Source: Nitrospina sp. (GTDB taxonomy: Bacteria > Nitrospinota > Nitrospinia > Nitrospinales > VA-1). Taken from it: DNA of 6,186 nucleotides. Made by a program: the position numbers and the translations under genes. Positions within the stretch are counted from its first letter, which is position 1; the number at the start of each line of letters is the position of its first letter. The stretch covers positions 1 to 6,186 of the forward strand of contig JABJCF010000155.1 of assembly GCA_018665625.1 (NCBI GenBank). Reading direction: 5' to 3'. Positions 1 to 6,122 of this stretch are shown here, one piece after another. The notes under the pieces were generated by a model. It was not told the origin of the DNA, made no database searches, and was given only the letters and a program-made list of their open reading frames with translations.

Positions 1-1161
1 AATTCGCCGCCGTTTTCCAGGGTTCGGATTGCCATCGCGGGTTCCCCCCTGTCGCCCTGATTCCCAGTAAGCAAACAGATGCTTTTCAACGGTCTTGGTC
101 GGCACGCGTAGAACTTCTACATATCCCAGTGCTGTTATGGTTACTTTCAAACTGACATTGGGCTCGCCCTTCCACGTCTTGTAAATTTCATCAGCACCAT
201 AAAAATCTCCGGCTCCGAGATAAGTGATGGTTTGACTGCCATTGCCCCTTTGTACGGAGACTCTGGCAAATCCGGCCCGGACCATCAGGACTCCATCCGG
301 ATAGGCCCCTTGCCGGGCAATTTCTGGTTCGTCTTTAACACCTTCAATTCTGTCTTGCCCTTGCATTTTTTTATATGAAAGGTGCCAGTCAAATGTCCCG
401 TAGGTTTCAAAAAGTGTGTGATCGGCAACTTCCTGCAGATCGTCATCGTCAAGGTGAGAGAAAATTGATGTAGCCCCTAAATGGGCTTTAAGTGCATTTT
501 GCCGATACCGCTCGTCAATCAATCTTCGCCACCCTTGATCGTACTTGCGGAATTCTCTAAGACCCTGCCACCTTATCTCTAAAAGCTCGGAATCGGTCTC
601 AGCGAAAATAGTAGATGTTCTTGGCGTTCTCCCCAAGGCAGCAAGCTCACCAAATAAAGATCCTCCCTCGAGGATAGCCGTTTTATTGGAATCTAGTATG
701 GCGGGAACATCTTGTAGAAAAACGTGAGTAGAACCGGGATCTTTGGTTTCACGTAACCCTGACTTAGGGTTATAGCGTTGAACATCTCTGAACTCGGGAG
801 ATATTTTTTGCGTCCAGAGTTGCTTCAGAGCCTGCCAAAAATTCTTTTTTTGAATTTTCCTACGGCCCAACATTTCACCGGGGAGACCGGGGGCCAGCAC
901 TACACGCAAAGAACCGTTCAGGATTAGAAAAGCTGAATTTCCATAATCACCTTCACGAATGACAATGTCACCCGCTTTATATTGCATTATCCGGGCATCG
1001 TTTCGCAGAATTCCTGCCAACGATATTCGAGAAGGAAATTTATCTGCCTCTATGGCTTGAATCTCGGGGATGCTTAGTAAGCGTTCAACATCCTCATCCG
1101 TCATATCCGAGCCAAATGGCTGATCCCAACGCTGTGGACGTGACTGGGTAGTTATAGTCAT
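1..1161 (-). CDS. Tandem cyclic-nucleotide-binding domain protein, C-terminus beyond window
   Basis: The frame is open from an ATG at 1161 to the left edge (387 codons, no stop). An AGGGAG ribosome site lies about 6-7 bases upstream. There is no signal peptide or membrane segment, so the protein is probably cytoplasmic. Domain 1 (about residues 55-200) is a cyclic-nucleotide-binding fold: GDIVIREGDYGNSAFLIL at 64-81, then the phosphate-binding cassette LFGELAALGRTPRTST at 169-184, with the conserved Glu172 and Arg181 that contact the nucleotide in CRP/PKA-type domains. A charged insert of about 60 residues (100-160) separates these two halves. Domain 2 (about 226-365, GAYPDGVLMVRAGFARVSV and LGAGDFYGADE) has the fold pattern but lacks the cassette arginine, so it is probably degenerate. 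No DNA-binding helix-turn-helix is seen in the visible part. From memory, related proteins can continue into a ferredoxin-like 4Fe-4S region; this cannot be checked here. It is the last gene of the cytochrome cluster. Confidence 0.9.
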   Translation of the reverse strand, partial: MTITTQSRPQRWDQPFGSDMTDEDVERLLSIPEIQAIEADKFPSRISLAGILRNDARIMQYKAGDIVIREGDYGNSAFLILNGSLRVVLAPGLPGEMLGRRKIQKKNFWQALKQLWTQKISPEFRDVQRYNPKSGLRETKDPGSTHVFLQDVPAILDSNKTAILEGGSLFGELAALGRTPRTSTIFAETDSELLEIRWQGLREFRKYDQGWRRLIDERYRQNALKAHLGATSIFSHLDDDDLQEVADHTLFETYGTFDWHLSYKKMQGQDRIEGVKDEPEIARQGAYPDGVLMVRAGFARVSVQRGNGSQTITYLGAGDFYGADEIYKTWKGEPNVSLKVTITALGYVEVLRVPTKTVEKHLFAYWESGRQGGTRDGNPNPGKRRRI

Positions 1162-1180
1162 CTATTCACTCCCTTCAAGG

Positions 1181-1242
1181 CATAAAATAAAAACAAAGAC
1201 TCAGAGGCTAAAATTTTTATTACACTCATGACCACCTCTAAG
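1181..1242 (-). terminator. Terminator-like hairpin between tetraheme cytochrome and CNB gene
   Basis: Read on the minus strand, CTTAGAGG (1242-1235) pairs with CCTCTGAG (1207-1200) over 8 bp with one G-U pair. The run TCTTTGTTTTTATTTTA follows immediately (1199-1183). The loop is long (27 bases) and A/T-rich, which is atypical for an intrinsic terminator. It could be a partial terminator or attenuator that lowers expression of the downstream cyclic-nucleotide-binding gene. Confidence 0.5.
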
Positions 1243-1276
1243 CTACACCCAAAACACTTCTGTCCTGAATCAGATT

Positions 1277-2248
1277 TTATTTATGATCTCCCTTGGCGGG
1301 AAGCTTGCTTCCCACAGCACCCGTCAAGTCTTTACCTGCTATTGCGGCAGCCAGCTTCAAAGCATTGTCCCGAGTGGGAGATGCTAATAATTCTGCGGCC
1401 TCCGGAACACCTGCAAGAGCTGCCTTGGCATTTTCAGCGCGTTTTTTCTGCGCTTCAACATATTTAGCCTCGCTGGACTTAGACATAACACCTGTAGCCG
1501 AAACCAAAGCGGCCGCTTGACCAATCACAAAAAATTCGGCCTGCTCTTTCGGAGTCATTTCAGCATTGGTTTTCATATCCGGGGGATAATGTCTGTGCCT
1601 TACGGAACCTTGAGAATATTTGACCAATTCAAAATCAGGGTTTATAGGATGTCCAGCACCCAACATTTTAGCAAGGTCATCTGCCTTCAAGTCGGGATTA
1701 GCCAGTCCATGACATGTCATGCAGTTTTCAGCAACTTCATATTTCATGGTAGGCCAGATCAAACCTGCCGCTTTTGAATCTGCAATGCGTTTTGTTTTAT
1801 TACCCGCTGACTCTGCTTCTCTTTTGACATCTTTACCACCGTAGTTGTCGTGCAAAGGCAACCAGTCGGAAGAAGCACCATGGCAACTTTCACAAGAGGT
1901 TCCTGACTTTGCCTGAGGTTTTGCACCTGCATCTTTTTTCTCAAGAGTGTAGTGGCAAAGGTAGCAAGTTTCGTTACGTTTCATTCGCTTTTGGCCGCCC
2001 ACTGCTTTTAATATTTTTTTTGGAGAGGGTTTGTCAGCTTCTTTAGGCTCCCTATGAACCGTTCGGAAAGAGGTGAAATGCTTGGTTTTTTGCCAAACCT
2101 TAAACTCTTCTTCGTGACATTCTTCACAAAGCTTGGCCCCTTTAACAAAAGGTTCCGCACTTGCCATTGAGGGCATACTGATAAATGCAATTGCCCATCC
2201 CAAAAGAAAAAGAAATGTGGAAGCAAAAAAACTCTTATCTGGTTTCAT
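1277..2248 (-). CDS. Periplasmic tetraheme cytochrome c, c554-like
   Basis: 323 residues. A Sec signal peptide (Lys3/Lys5, hydrophobic 7-24, likely cleavage after ASA at 29-31) sends it to the periplasm. Four CXXCH heme sites start at Cys41 (CEECH), Cys95 (CYLCH), Cys119 (CESCH) and Cys176 (CMTCH). The pattern CEECH...VWQKTKHF at 41-58 is typical of the cytochrome c554/c' family, where the later His (here His57) is a distal ligand. Other candidate ligands are His133 (WLPLHDNYG), His200 (GHP) and His218/His220 in DFELVKYSQGSVRHRH. After about residue 230 there are no hemes, and the tail (255-315) is Ala/Lys-rich and probably helical. The start has a GAGGG site 4-5 bases upstream. It lies 65 bases after the barrel gene and probably shares its transcript. 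The likely role is electron shuttling; a catalytic function is not shown. Confidence 0.9.
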   Translation of the reverse strand: MKPDKSFFASTFLFLLGWAIAFISMPSMASAEPFVKGAKLCEECHEEEFKVWQKTKHFTSFRTVHREPKEADKPSPKKILKAVGGQKRMKRNETCYLCHYTLEKKDAGAKPQAKSGTSCESCHGASSDWLPLHDNYGGKDVKREAESAGNKTKRIADSKAAGLIWPTMKYEVAENCMTCHGLANPDLKADDLAKMLGAGHPINPDFELVKYSQGSVRHRHYPPDMKTNAEMTPKEQAEFFVIGQAAALVSATGVMSKSSEAKYVEAQKKRAENAKAALAGVPEAAELLASPTRDNALKLAAAIAGKDLTGAVGSKLPAKGDHK

Positions 2249-2283
2249 AACACCCTCTCTTGAAAATAAAAATCTTGACTAGG

Positions 2284-2305
2284 AGTCAGCTTAAAATCAG
2301 CTGCT
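2284..2305 (-). other. Small intercistronic hairpin
   Basis: On the minus strand CAGCT (2303-2299) and AGCTG (2291-2287) form a 5-bp stem around a 7-base loop. An outer AG/CT extends it across a one-base bulge. It sits about 10 bases after the barrel gene's stop and about 36 bases before the tetraheme cytochrome start. A T-rich stretch (GATTTTTATTTTC) follows only after a 10-base gap, so this is a poor terminator. It may instead act as a 3'-end stabiliser or a processing site. Confidence 0.3.
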
Positions 2306-2313
2306 GTATATAT

Positions 2314-3726
2314 TTAAAACTGGTAACGAATTTCTGTTCGAATAGTGGAGCCGTCGTTGCGTTTTTCAAGCACGGAATAAGAAGCATCGAGCTGGAACTG
2401 GATTCGATGAGCCAGCCTTTGACGGAATTCAAAACCAAAAGCCACATCATCAAAACCTGCCCCGCCAATATCTTTCCGGCTGGCAATTTCCAAGGTCAGA
2501 CTGCGTCGATGGTTTTCCCAGAAAGCTTCATACCCCACGACCAAGCCTGCAACATCTGTGGTGAAATTGTTAAGTTCAGAGAGGAAGTTCCCGACACCCG
2601 GAGATGCGAACAAAACCCCCAGGCCACCCAACGCTCCACCAACCACCGGCTCGCGCCCCGCCTGAGTATAATTTCCATCAACAAGAAATGCATTCACATA
2701 GGCAATATCGTCAGATCGGTAAGGAGTCCACGAAACCTCTGAGCTATACATAGTACCCGTACCTGCTTTCGGGCTATTGGCACCTGGTTGGAAAGAACTA
2801 TTTATCCTGAAAGCCGTGTTGAAATGACCGAGCCTTTGAATGGCTGAAACACCAAAATTAAAACTGTCTCCCGTCGTTTGTTCATCCGTAACATAAATCA
2901 TGTCTATATTAAAGGTATGCTTGGGAGTGTCGATGGAATTGAAAAAGCCCCACAAGTCGGCCGATCTATTCAGGCGAGCGTTACTTCGGTGCAACTCATT
3001 CCAGCCATGAATAAAAGTACTTCTCATCCCAGAGATTCCTGGAAATCGAATATTATTGCGAACAATTCCCACAGCATCGATGGTCTCGTTGATCATGATG
3101 GCATTCTGAAAGGTGATCGCCTGCCTACCGACTGAGAATCCCAGGTCAATAGGTTTCTTACCAACAGGATCTAGCCCAGGGAATAGACTTCCAAAATCTC
3201 CTTCAAAAAAGAAGGTACGAATATCCATATTGGGTTCGATTTTGCTTGAGCCAAATTCATCGTTTAGCTGAACACGTGTAAATCGATTGAACGCATTTCT
3301 ATCAAGAGGACGAACCCCAATAATTAGCTTTTCAGTATGAGTTAATTGCAGATTAGCGAAGAGGCTCATTCGAGTGGCCCATTCCGCTGAAGCGGGACGC
3401 ACGCCATTGTCAAAATAAAACAGAGATGTCCTCAGAGTCCCAAAAACCCATAGTTGCGGCTGCCAGACAGCCCCCCAAGGGGTTTCGAAACCTTCCTGTA
3501 GATTACCCGTGCCGAGAAACAGGTCGCCTGCCTCGTAAATCAGAGAAGGCCGGTTGCCCGTATCAGAAGGTTCCAAAAGCTGGATTTTTTCATCGGAGAA
3601 ACGACTGACGTCGAAAGATTCACCTATAGGAAAAATATCTGCTGAGGCAGGGCGTACAAAGGTAAAGAACACGCTTGCTACCAGAACGCTCAATAAAACC
3701 AGACGCTGTTTAATGCACTTCTCCAT
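2314..3726 (-). CDS. Outer-membrane beta-barrel (porin-like) protein
   Basis: 470 residues from the ATG at 3726. This start was chosen over an in-frame TTG at 3777 because AGGAGGAGGG lies just upstream and the signal peptide then begins properly (Lys/Arg 3-8, hydrophobic 9-24, cleavage after ASA at 27-29). The mature protein begins DIFPIGESF. It is rich in alternating polar/hydrophobic stretches with aromatic girdle residues (RTSLFYF, TFNIDMIYV, AYVNAFLV, RRSLTLEIA). It ends TEIRYQF with a terminal Phe, the usual signal for Bam-mediated outer-membrane insertion. The stretch VGRQAITFQNA at 199-209 recalls the GRQ motif of alginate-export-type porins; this is a resemblance only. A Gly-rich hydrophobic stretch at 363-381 is unusual for a strand and may be a loop or plug. 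It contains no CXXCH. Placed between two cytochrome genes, it may hold or pass electron carriers across the outer membrane. A substrate porin is the alternative. Confidence 0.85.
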   Translation of the reverse strand: MEKCIKQRLVLLSVLVASVFFTFVRPASADIFPIGESFDVSRFSDEKIQLLEPSDTGNRPSLIYEAGDLFLGTGNLQEGFETPWGAVWQPQLWVFGTLRTSLFYFDNGVRPASAEWATRMSLFANLQLTHTEKLIIGVRPLDRNAFNRFTRVQLNDEFGSSKIEPNMDIRTFFFEGDFGSLFPGLDPVGKKPIDLGFSVGRQAITFQNAIMINETIDAVGIVRNNIRFPGISGMRSTFIHGWNELHRSNARLNRSADLWGFFNSIDTPKHTFNIDMIYVTDEQTTGDSFNFGVSAIQRLGHFNTAFRINSSFQPGANSPKAGTGTMYSSEVSWTPYRSDDIAYVNAFLVDGNYTQAGREPVVGGALGGLGVLFASPGVGNFLSELNNFTTDVAGLVVGYEAFWENHRRSLTLEIASRKDIGGAGFDDVAFGFEFRQRLAHRIQFQLDASYSVLEKRNDGSTIRTEIRYQF

Positions 3727-3734
3727 CAACACTG

Positions 3735-3744
3735 CCCTCCTCCT
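3735..3744 (-). promoter_or_regulatory. Strong ribosome-binding site of the barrel gene
   Basis: The minus strand reads AGGAGGAGGG followed by 8 bases and the ATG at 3726. It contains two overlapping copies of the AGGAGG consensus and decides the start. The longer TTG start at 3777 would place this site inside the coding region and put an Arg-rich extension before the signal peptide. Confidence 0.8.
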
Positions 3745-3786
3745 AAGCAATGGCCTACTCGCCACAATTTTTTTCAAAAATTAAAA

Positions 3787-5757
3787 CTATTTAAAAATAT
3801 CGAGAATGGAATCAAGAAAAGAAGTTTGCATGACATTTTCCCCACCTTCGACATCAAATACCAGTTCTTTGCTGGCAAGAACCTCATAACCCGCGGCAAC
3901 GTTTCCAGCCACCTCTCGGGCACTCATCCCATAATCAAAACCGCGATTCTTAATAGCACCAATCAAGTTGGCAGGCGCCATACCAGCGATAAAGTCCATT
4001 TTGGCCTTGTAAGGCCCTTTACCCGTCAACAAATCACCATCCACCTTGTACTTGGCCCATTTATGAGCCAAAGGAGCTAGGCTTCTTCTATGAATTCTTT
4101 CAACCGGACTTTCCCCGGTCAAAATGAGGGATCGCGTCGTAGGTCTTAAGAAAGGAATTGTGGTGATAGGATAAGGAACAGGAATGACTCGCTCCCGTTC
4201 TCCACCGCGACTGTTCGTAACAAGGATTCGACCCCGAAGATCAAACAATTGGTCGTCTAGCGGAAGGTCTCCGTTTATAACGTATGCAGATTCGTGATCG
4301 CGAACATCTCCATTCGGATCATAGTCACCCGACTTGAAAATCGTTTTGCCTGTACTATCCATAACGGTCACCTGCATGAAGATCAGTCTCTCTGCAGCAA
4401 AACCTGTTGGGACGTTGTGGCCATCGGTCAGGTTTTCAACCTTGACTTTAAACGCAAGTCCGCCTTTATCGCTCCGGGTGATAACAGCTTCCCCAAGCTT
4501 GTAGCCATTATTAAGCACTTCCAAACGTTTCTGCCTTACCCATTCCAAGCGTTCGAATTGAACATTCAGAATTTCACGGGCGTCGTATCGATCATCAACC
4601 GATTCCCATCGGGACGGAAACTTCATGTCTTCGGGGACTGTATCCTCGAATTCATCCGTACCCCAACCCGCTTTATGATCAAATTCCAACCATTCTCTCA
4701 TCGTGGCCAATTCCTGCGCTTCCACATTGTGAGGGAATAGTCCAGGGTGTATCACCGAGTAATCCGGTCCTGCGAAAATGTGGTTTGTCAATTTTCGAGG
4801 CGATGTTTCCTTGCCGCCCACAACAGCAGCAGGGCCTTCTTCATAACCTGACGGAACTCCCTGCTCTTTGCCCATATGACAGTCCTGACAGGTGATTCCC
4901 TTTGCAGCCGCTGGCGACATACGATATTCACTAAAAGCCTCTTCCAGACGAAAACCATTCAGCAGGGTCACATCATGGCATTGCCCACAAAAAGTCGAAC
5001 TCGAAATTGCTTCAAATTTAATAGCTTTGGTGTGGATTTTTCTACCTGGTTTCCCCTTTTCAGTTACCACCCGGTATTCATCTGTATTGTCTAAAACGCG
5101 TGCCAACTCTTCGCCCCCTTTAGGCCCATAAACGGGTGCGAGCAAATCGCCTTTCTGAATTGCCAAACGACCACTCCGCTTGTTGTAAACCTTGGTCGCC
5201 CGATGACAGGCTATGCAAGTAATCCCTTCTCGAGATGAGGGGTGGCGATCCAGATTAGACATGAAAGGATCTTCATTTAAATTTGCTCCAATCGGAGTGT
5301 GGCATCGAAAACAAAAATCGCCATTTGTTCCACTTGTAATTTCATTGGTGAAGCTGCTAAATGAAAGATATACGGGACTCAACTGAGCATAAGAATGCTG
5401 AGATACCGACCACTCTTTATAATGTTTTGGGTGACAGGTTGCGCAGGTAGTGGCTGAAGGGTAATCGTTTTCTACAAACAAATTTGCGTGCTCGGCTGCG
5501 GCAACAGCGGCTATATCTCGATCTTCTTTGGATTTCGGGGCGTCTTTCTTCATTTCAGAAGAAGACTTAGACTCCATAGTCTTTTCATCGCCGGATTTAG
5601 CCATCATCTCCGACTTTCCGGAATCTTTTTTGGACGTTGTACCCGGGATATTTTTGTTACAGGAATAAAGAAATACTATCGAAAGAATAGCTACGATGTA
5701 CGGAAGGAAACCTTTTCGACCTAAAAGCGCGCTACAACCCATACCCCCAACCCCCAT
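3787..5757 (-). CDS. Pentaheme c-type cytochrome lipoprotein
   Basis: 656 residues. The N-terminus has Arg14-Lys15, a hydrophobic segment 17-30 and a lipobox-like FLYSC with Cys33. Tyr at -2 is not canonical, so lipidation is likely but not certain. Residues 38-80 form a Lys/Ser/Glu/Met-rich low-complexity tether. Five CXXCH sites start at Cys105 (CATCH), Cys149 (CFRCH), Cys181 (CIACH), Cys257 (CGQCH) and Cys290 (CQDCH). The first is followed by KEWSVSQHSY, as in c554-type domains. His326 in LTNHIFAG is a candidate distal ligand. From about 425 a beta-rich domain follows, with DGHNVPTGF at 445-453, a motif recurrent in multiheme cytochromes, whose His447 may ligate a heme. The C-terminal part (500-656) has no hemes. 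The start is ATG 5757, or ATG 5742 preceded by GGGGGTTGGGGGT; the second has the better ribosome site. It is first of the cluster, 60 bases before the barrel gene with no clear terminator between. It is probably membrane-anchored electron transfer; an enzymatic role is unproven. Confidence 0.9.
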   Translation of the reverse strand: MGVGGMGCSALLGRKGFLPYIVAILSIVFLYSCNKNIPGTTSKKDSGKSEMMAKSGDEKTMESKSSSEMKKDAPKSKEDRDIAAVAAAEHANLFVENDYPSATTCATCHPKHYKEWSVSQHSYAQLSPVYLSFSSFTNEITSGTNGDFCFRCHTPIGANLNEDPFMSNLDRHPSSREGITCIACHRATKVYNKRSGRLAIQKGDLLAPVYGPKGGEELARVLDNTDEYRVVTEKGKPGRKIHTKAIKFEAISSSTFCGQCHDVTLLNGFRLEEAFSEYRMSPAAAKGITCQDCHMGKEQGVPSGYEEGPAAVVGGKETSPRKLTNHIFAGPDYSVIHPGLFPHNVEAQELATMREWLEFDHKAGWGTDEFEDTVPEDMKFPSRWESVDDRYDAREILNVQFERLEWVRQKRLEVLNNGYKLGEAVITRSDKGGLAFKVKVENLTDGHNVPTGFAAERLIFMQVTVMDSTGKTIFKSGDYDPNGDVRDHESAYVINGDLPLDDQLFDLRGRILVTNSRGGERERVIPVPYPITTIPFLRPTTRSLILTGESPVERIHRRSLAPLAHKWAKYKVDGDLLTGKGPYKAKMDFIAGMAPANLIGAIKNRGFDYGMSAREVAGNVAAGYEVLASKELVFDVEGGENVMQTSFLDSILDIFK

Positions 5758-5796
5758 TATGTTGGTGAAATTTCAATCTATTTATATGACTAGTAA

Positions 5797-5825
5797 CAGG
5801 GAACTCGAAATAATAGAACTCCCTG
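5797..5825 (-). other. Leader RNA hairpin upstream of the pentaheme cytochrome
   Basis: On the minus-strand transcript CAGGGAGUUC (5825-5816) pairs with GAGUUCCCUG (5806-5797) over 10 bp, using two adjacent G-U pairs, around a 9-base loop. The opposite strand would have two A/C mismatches, so the stem is complete only in RNA made in the direction of the genes. No T-run follows, so it is not a terminator. It lies about 40 bases before ATG 5757 and could affect translation or stability. Confidence 0.5.
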
Positions 5826-5906
5826 ATTTAACCTGAAAACTTCAAAATCTAATATTATTGGCAAACACCATTAACCAACAAGAAAACAACATCATTAAAC
5901 CCGGTA

Positions 5907-5935
5907 AGTATCACCTTGAAACTCTAATGGGTCAA
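5907..5935 (-). promoter_or_regulatory. Sigma70-type promoter for the cytochrome cluster
   Basis: On the minus strand TTGACC (5935-5930) matches the -35 consensus at 5 of 6 bases. After exactly 17 bases, GATACT (5912-5907) matches the -10 at 4 of 6. Transcription would begin near 5900, giving a leader of about 140 bases before the pentaheme cytochrome gene. It is the best such pair I see in the leader. A weaker TTGAAA-N17-TAGAGT overlaps it. Confidence 0.5.
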
Positions 5936-5949
5936 GTGAATATTTTCAA
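5936..5949 (-). promoter_or_regulatory. FNR/CRP-like palindrome abutting the -35
   Basis: The minus strand reads TTGAA-AATA-TTCAC, with a perfect TGAA-N4-TTCA core. It matches the FNR consensus TTGAT-N4-ATCAA at 7 of 10 fixed bases. Its centre is about 42 bases upstream of the predicted transcription start, the usual place for a class II activator of the CRP/FNR family. The region is A/T-rich, so a chance match is quite possible. Confidence 0.3.
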
Positions 5950-5954
5950 CCCAC

Positions 5955-5985
5955 CTAAAATAACAAAGGCGGAAAGCATCTCCGC
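5955..5985 (-). terminator. Weak terminator-like hairpin after the upstream gene
   Basis: On the minus strand GCGGA (5985-5981) and TCCGC (5973-5969) form a 5-bp GC-rich stem around a 7-base loop. It is followed by CTTTGTTATTTT. The stem is short and the T-run is interrupted. It sits about 130 bases after the stop at 6115 and just before the predicted promoter, which suits ending upstream transcription. Confidence 0.4.
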
Positions 5986-6076
5986 TCCAACAACGCAATA
6001 ATTTTCAAACATTTAAAATCTGGCATGGTCATCCTCATAAATAAAAAAATGTTCTAAGGTAAGTTTTAGGGACGCT

Positions 6077-6122
6077 TGGCGTAGTCCCATTGTCAGTTGA
6101 AATTGAACAATGCCTTACGCCA
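6077..6122. repeat. Imperfect inverted repeat over the upstream stop codon
   Basis: TGGCGTA (6077-6083) and CATTGT (6088-6093) pair with ACAATG (6107-6112) and TACGCCA (6116-6122). This gives 7 bp plus 6 bp of stem, a small internal loop and a 13-base apical loop. The right arm includes the stop codon of the upstream gene. No good T-run follows on the minus strand; on the plus strand an A/T-rich stretch follows. It may be a transcript-end structure or a dispersed repeat. Confidence 0.6.

Larger units (their letters stand above)
5758..6114. other. Gene-free leader region
   Basis: This 357-base A/T-rich stretch has no convincing coding frame on either strand. It holds the promoter, palindrome and two hairpins listed separately, plus most of the inverted repeat at 6077-6122. 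I see no tRNA, CRISPR repeat, insertion-sequence end or recognised riboswitch in it. Confidence 0.6.

Noticed and set aside
2260..2742. Plus-strand 160-codon frame opposite the end of the barrel gene
   Set aside because: It lies antisense to a well-supported gene with signal peptide and C-terminal signature, and shows no family motif; it is a shadow frame.
3727..3777. Longer barrel-gene start at TTG 3777
   Set aside because: It has no ribosome site and would put an Arg-rich stretch before the signal peptide; ATG 3726 has AGGAGGAGGG.
4294..4740. Plus-strand 148-codon frame opposite the pentaheme cytochrome
   Set aside because: It is antisense to the beta-rich region of the cytochrome, with no recognisable motif or upstream gene context.
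1277..5757. Assignment to hydroxylamine oxidoreductase, NrfA nitrite reductase or MtrA/MtrC
   Set aside because: Heme counts (4 and 5) are too low, there is no CXXCK site, and no hallmark of those enzymes is visible; only the c554-like pattern is supported.
5955..6038. Small minus-strand frame (MRMTMPDFKCLKII...) in the leader, a possible leader peptide
   Set aside because: It ends before the predicted promoter, spans the weak terminator stem and has no family resemblance; likely chance.
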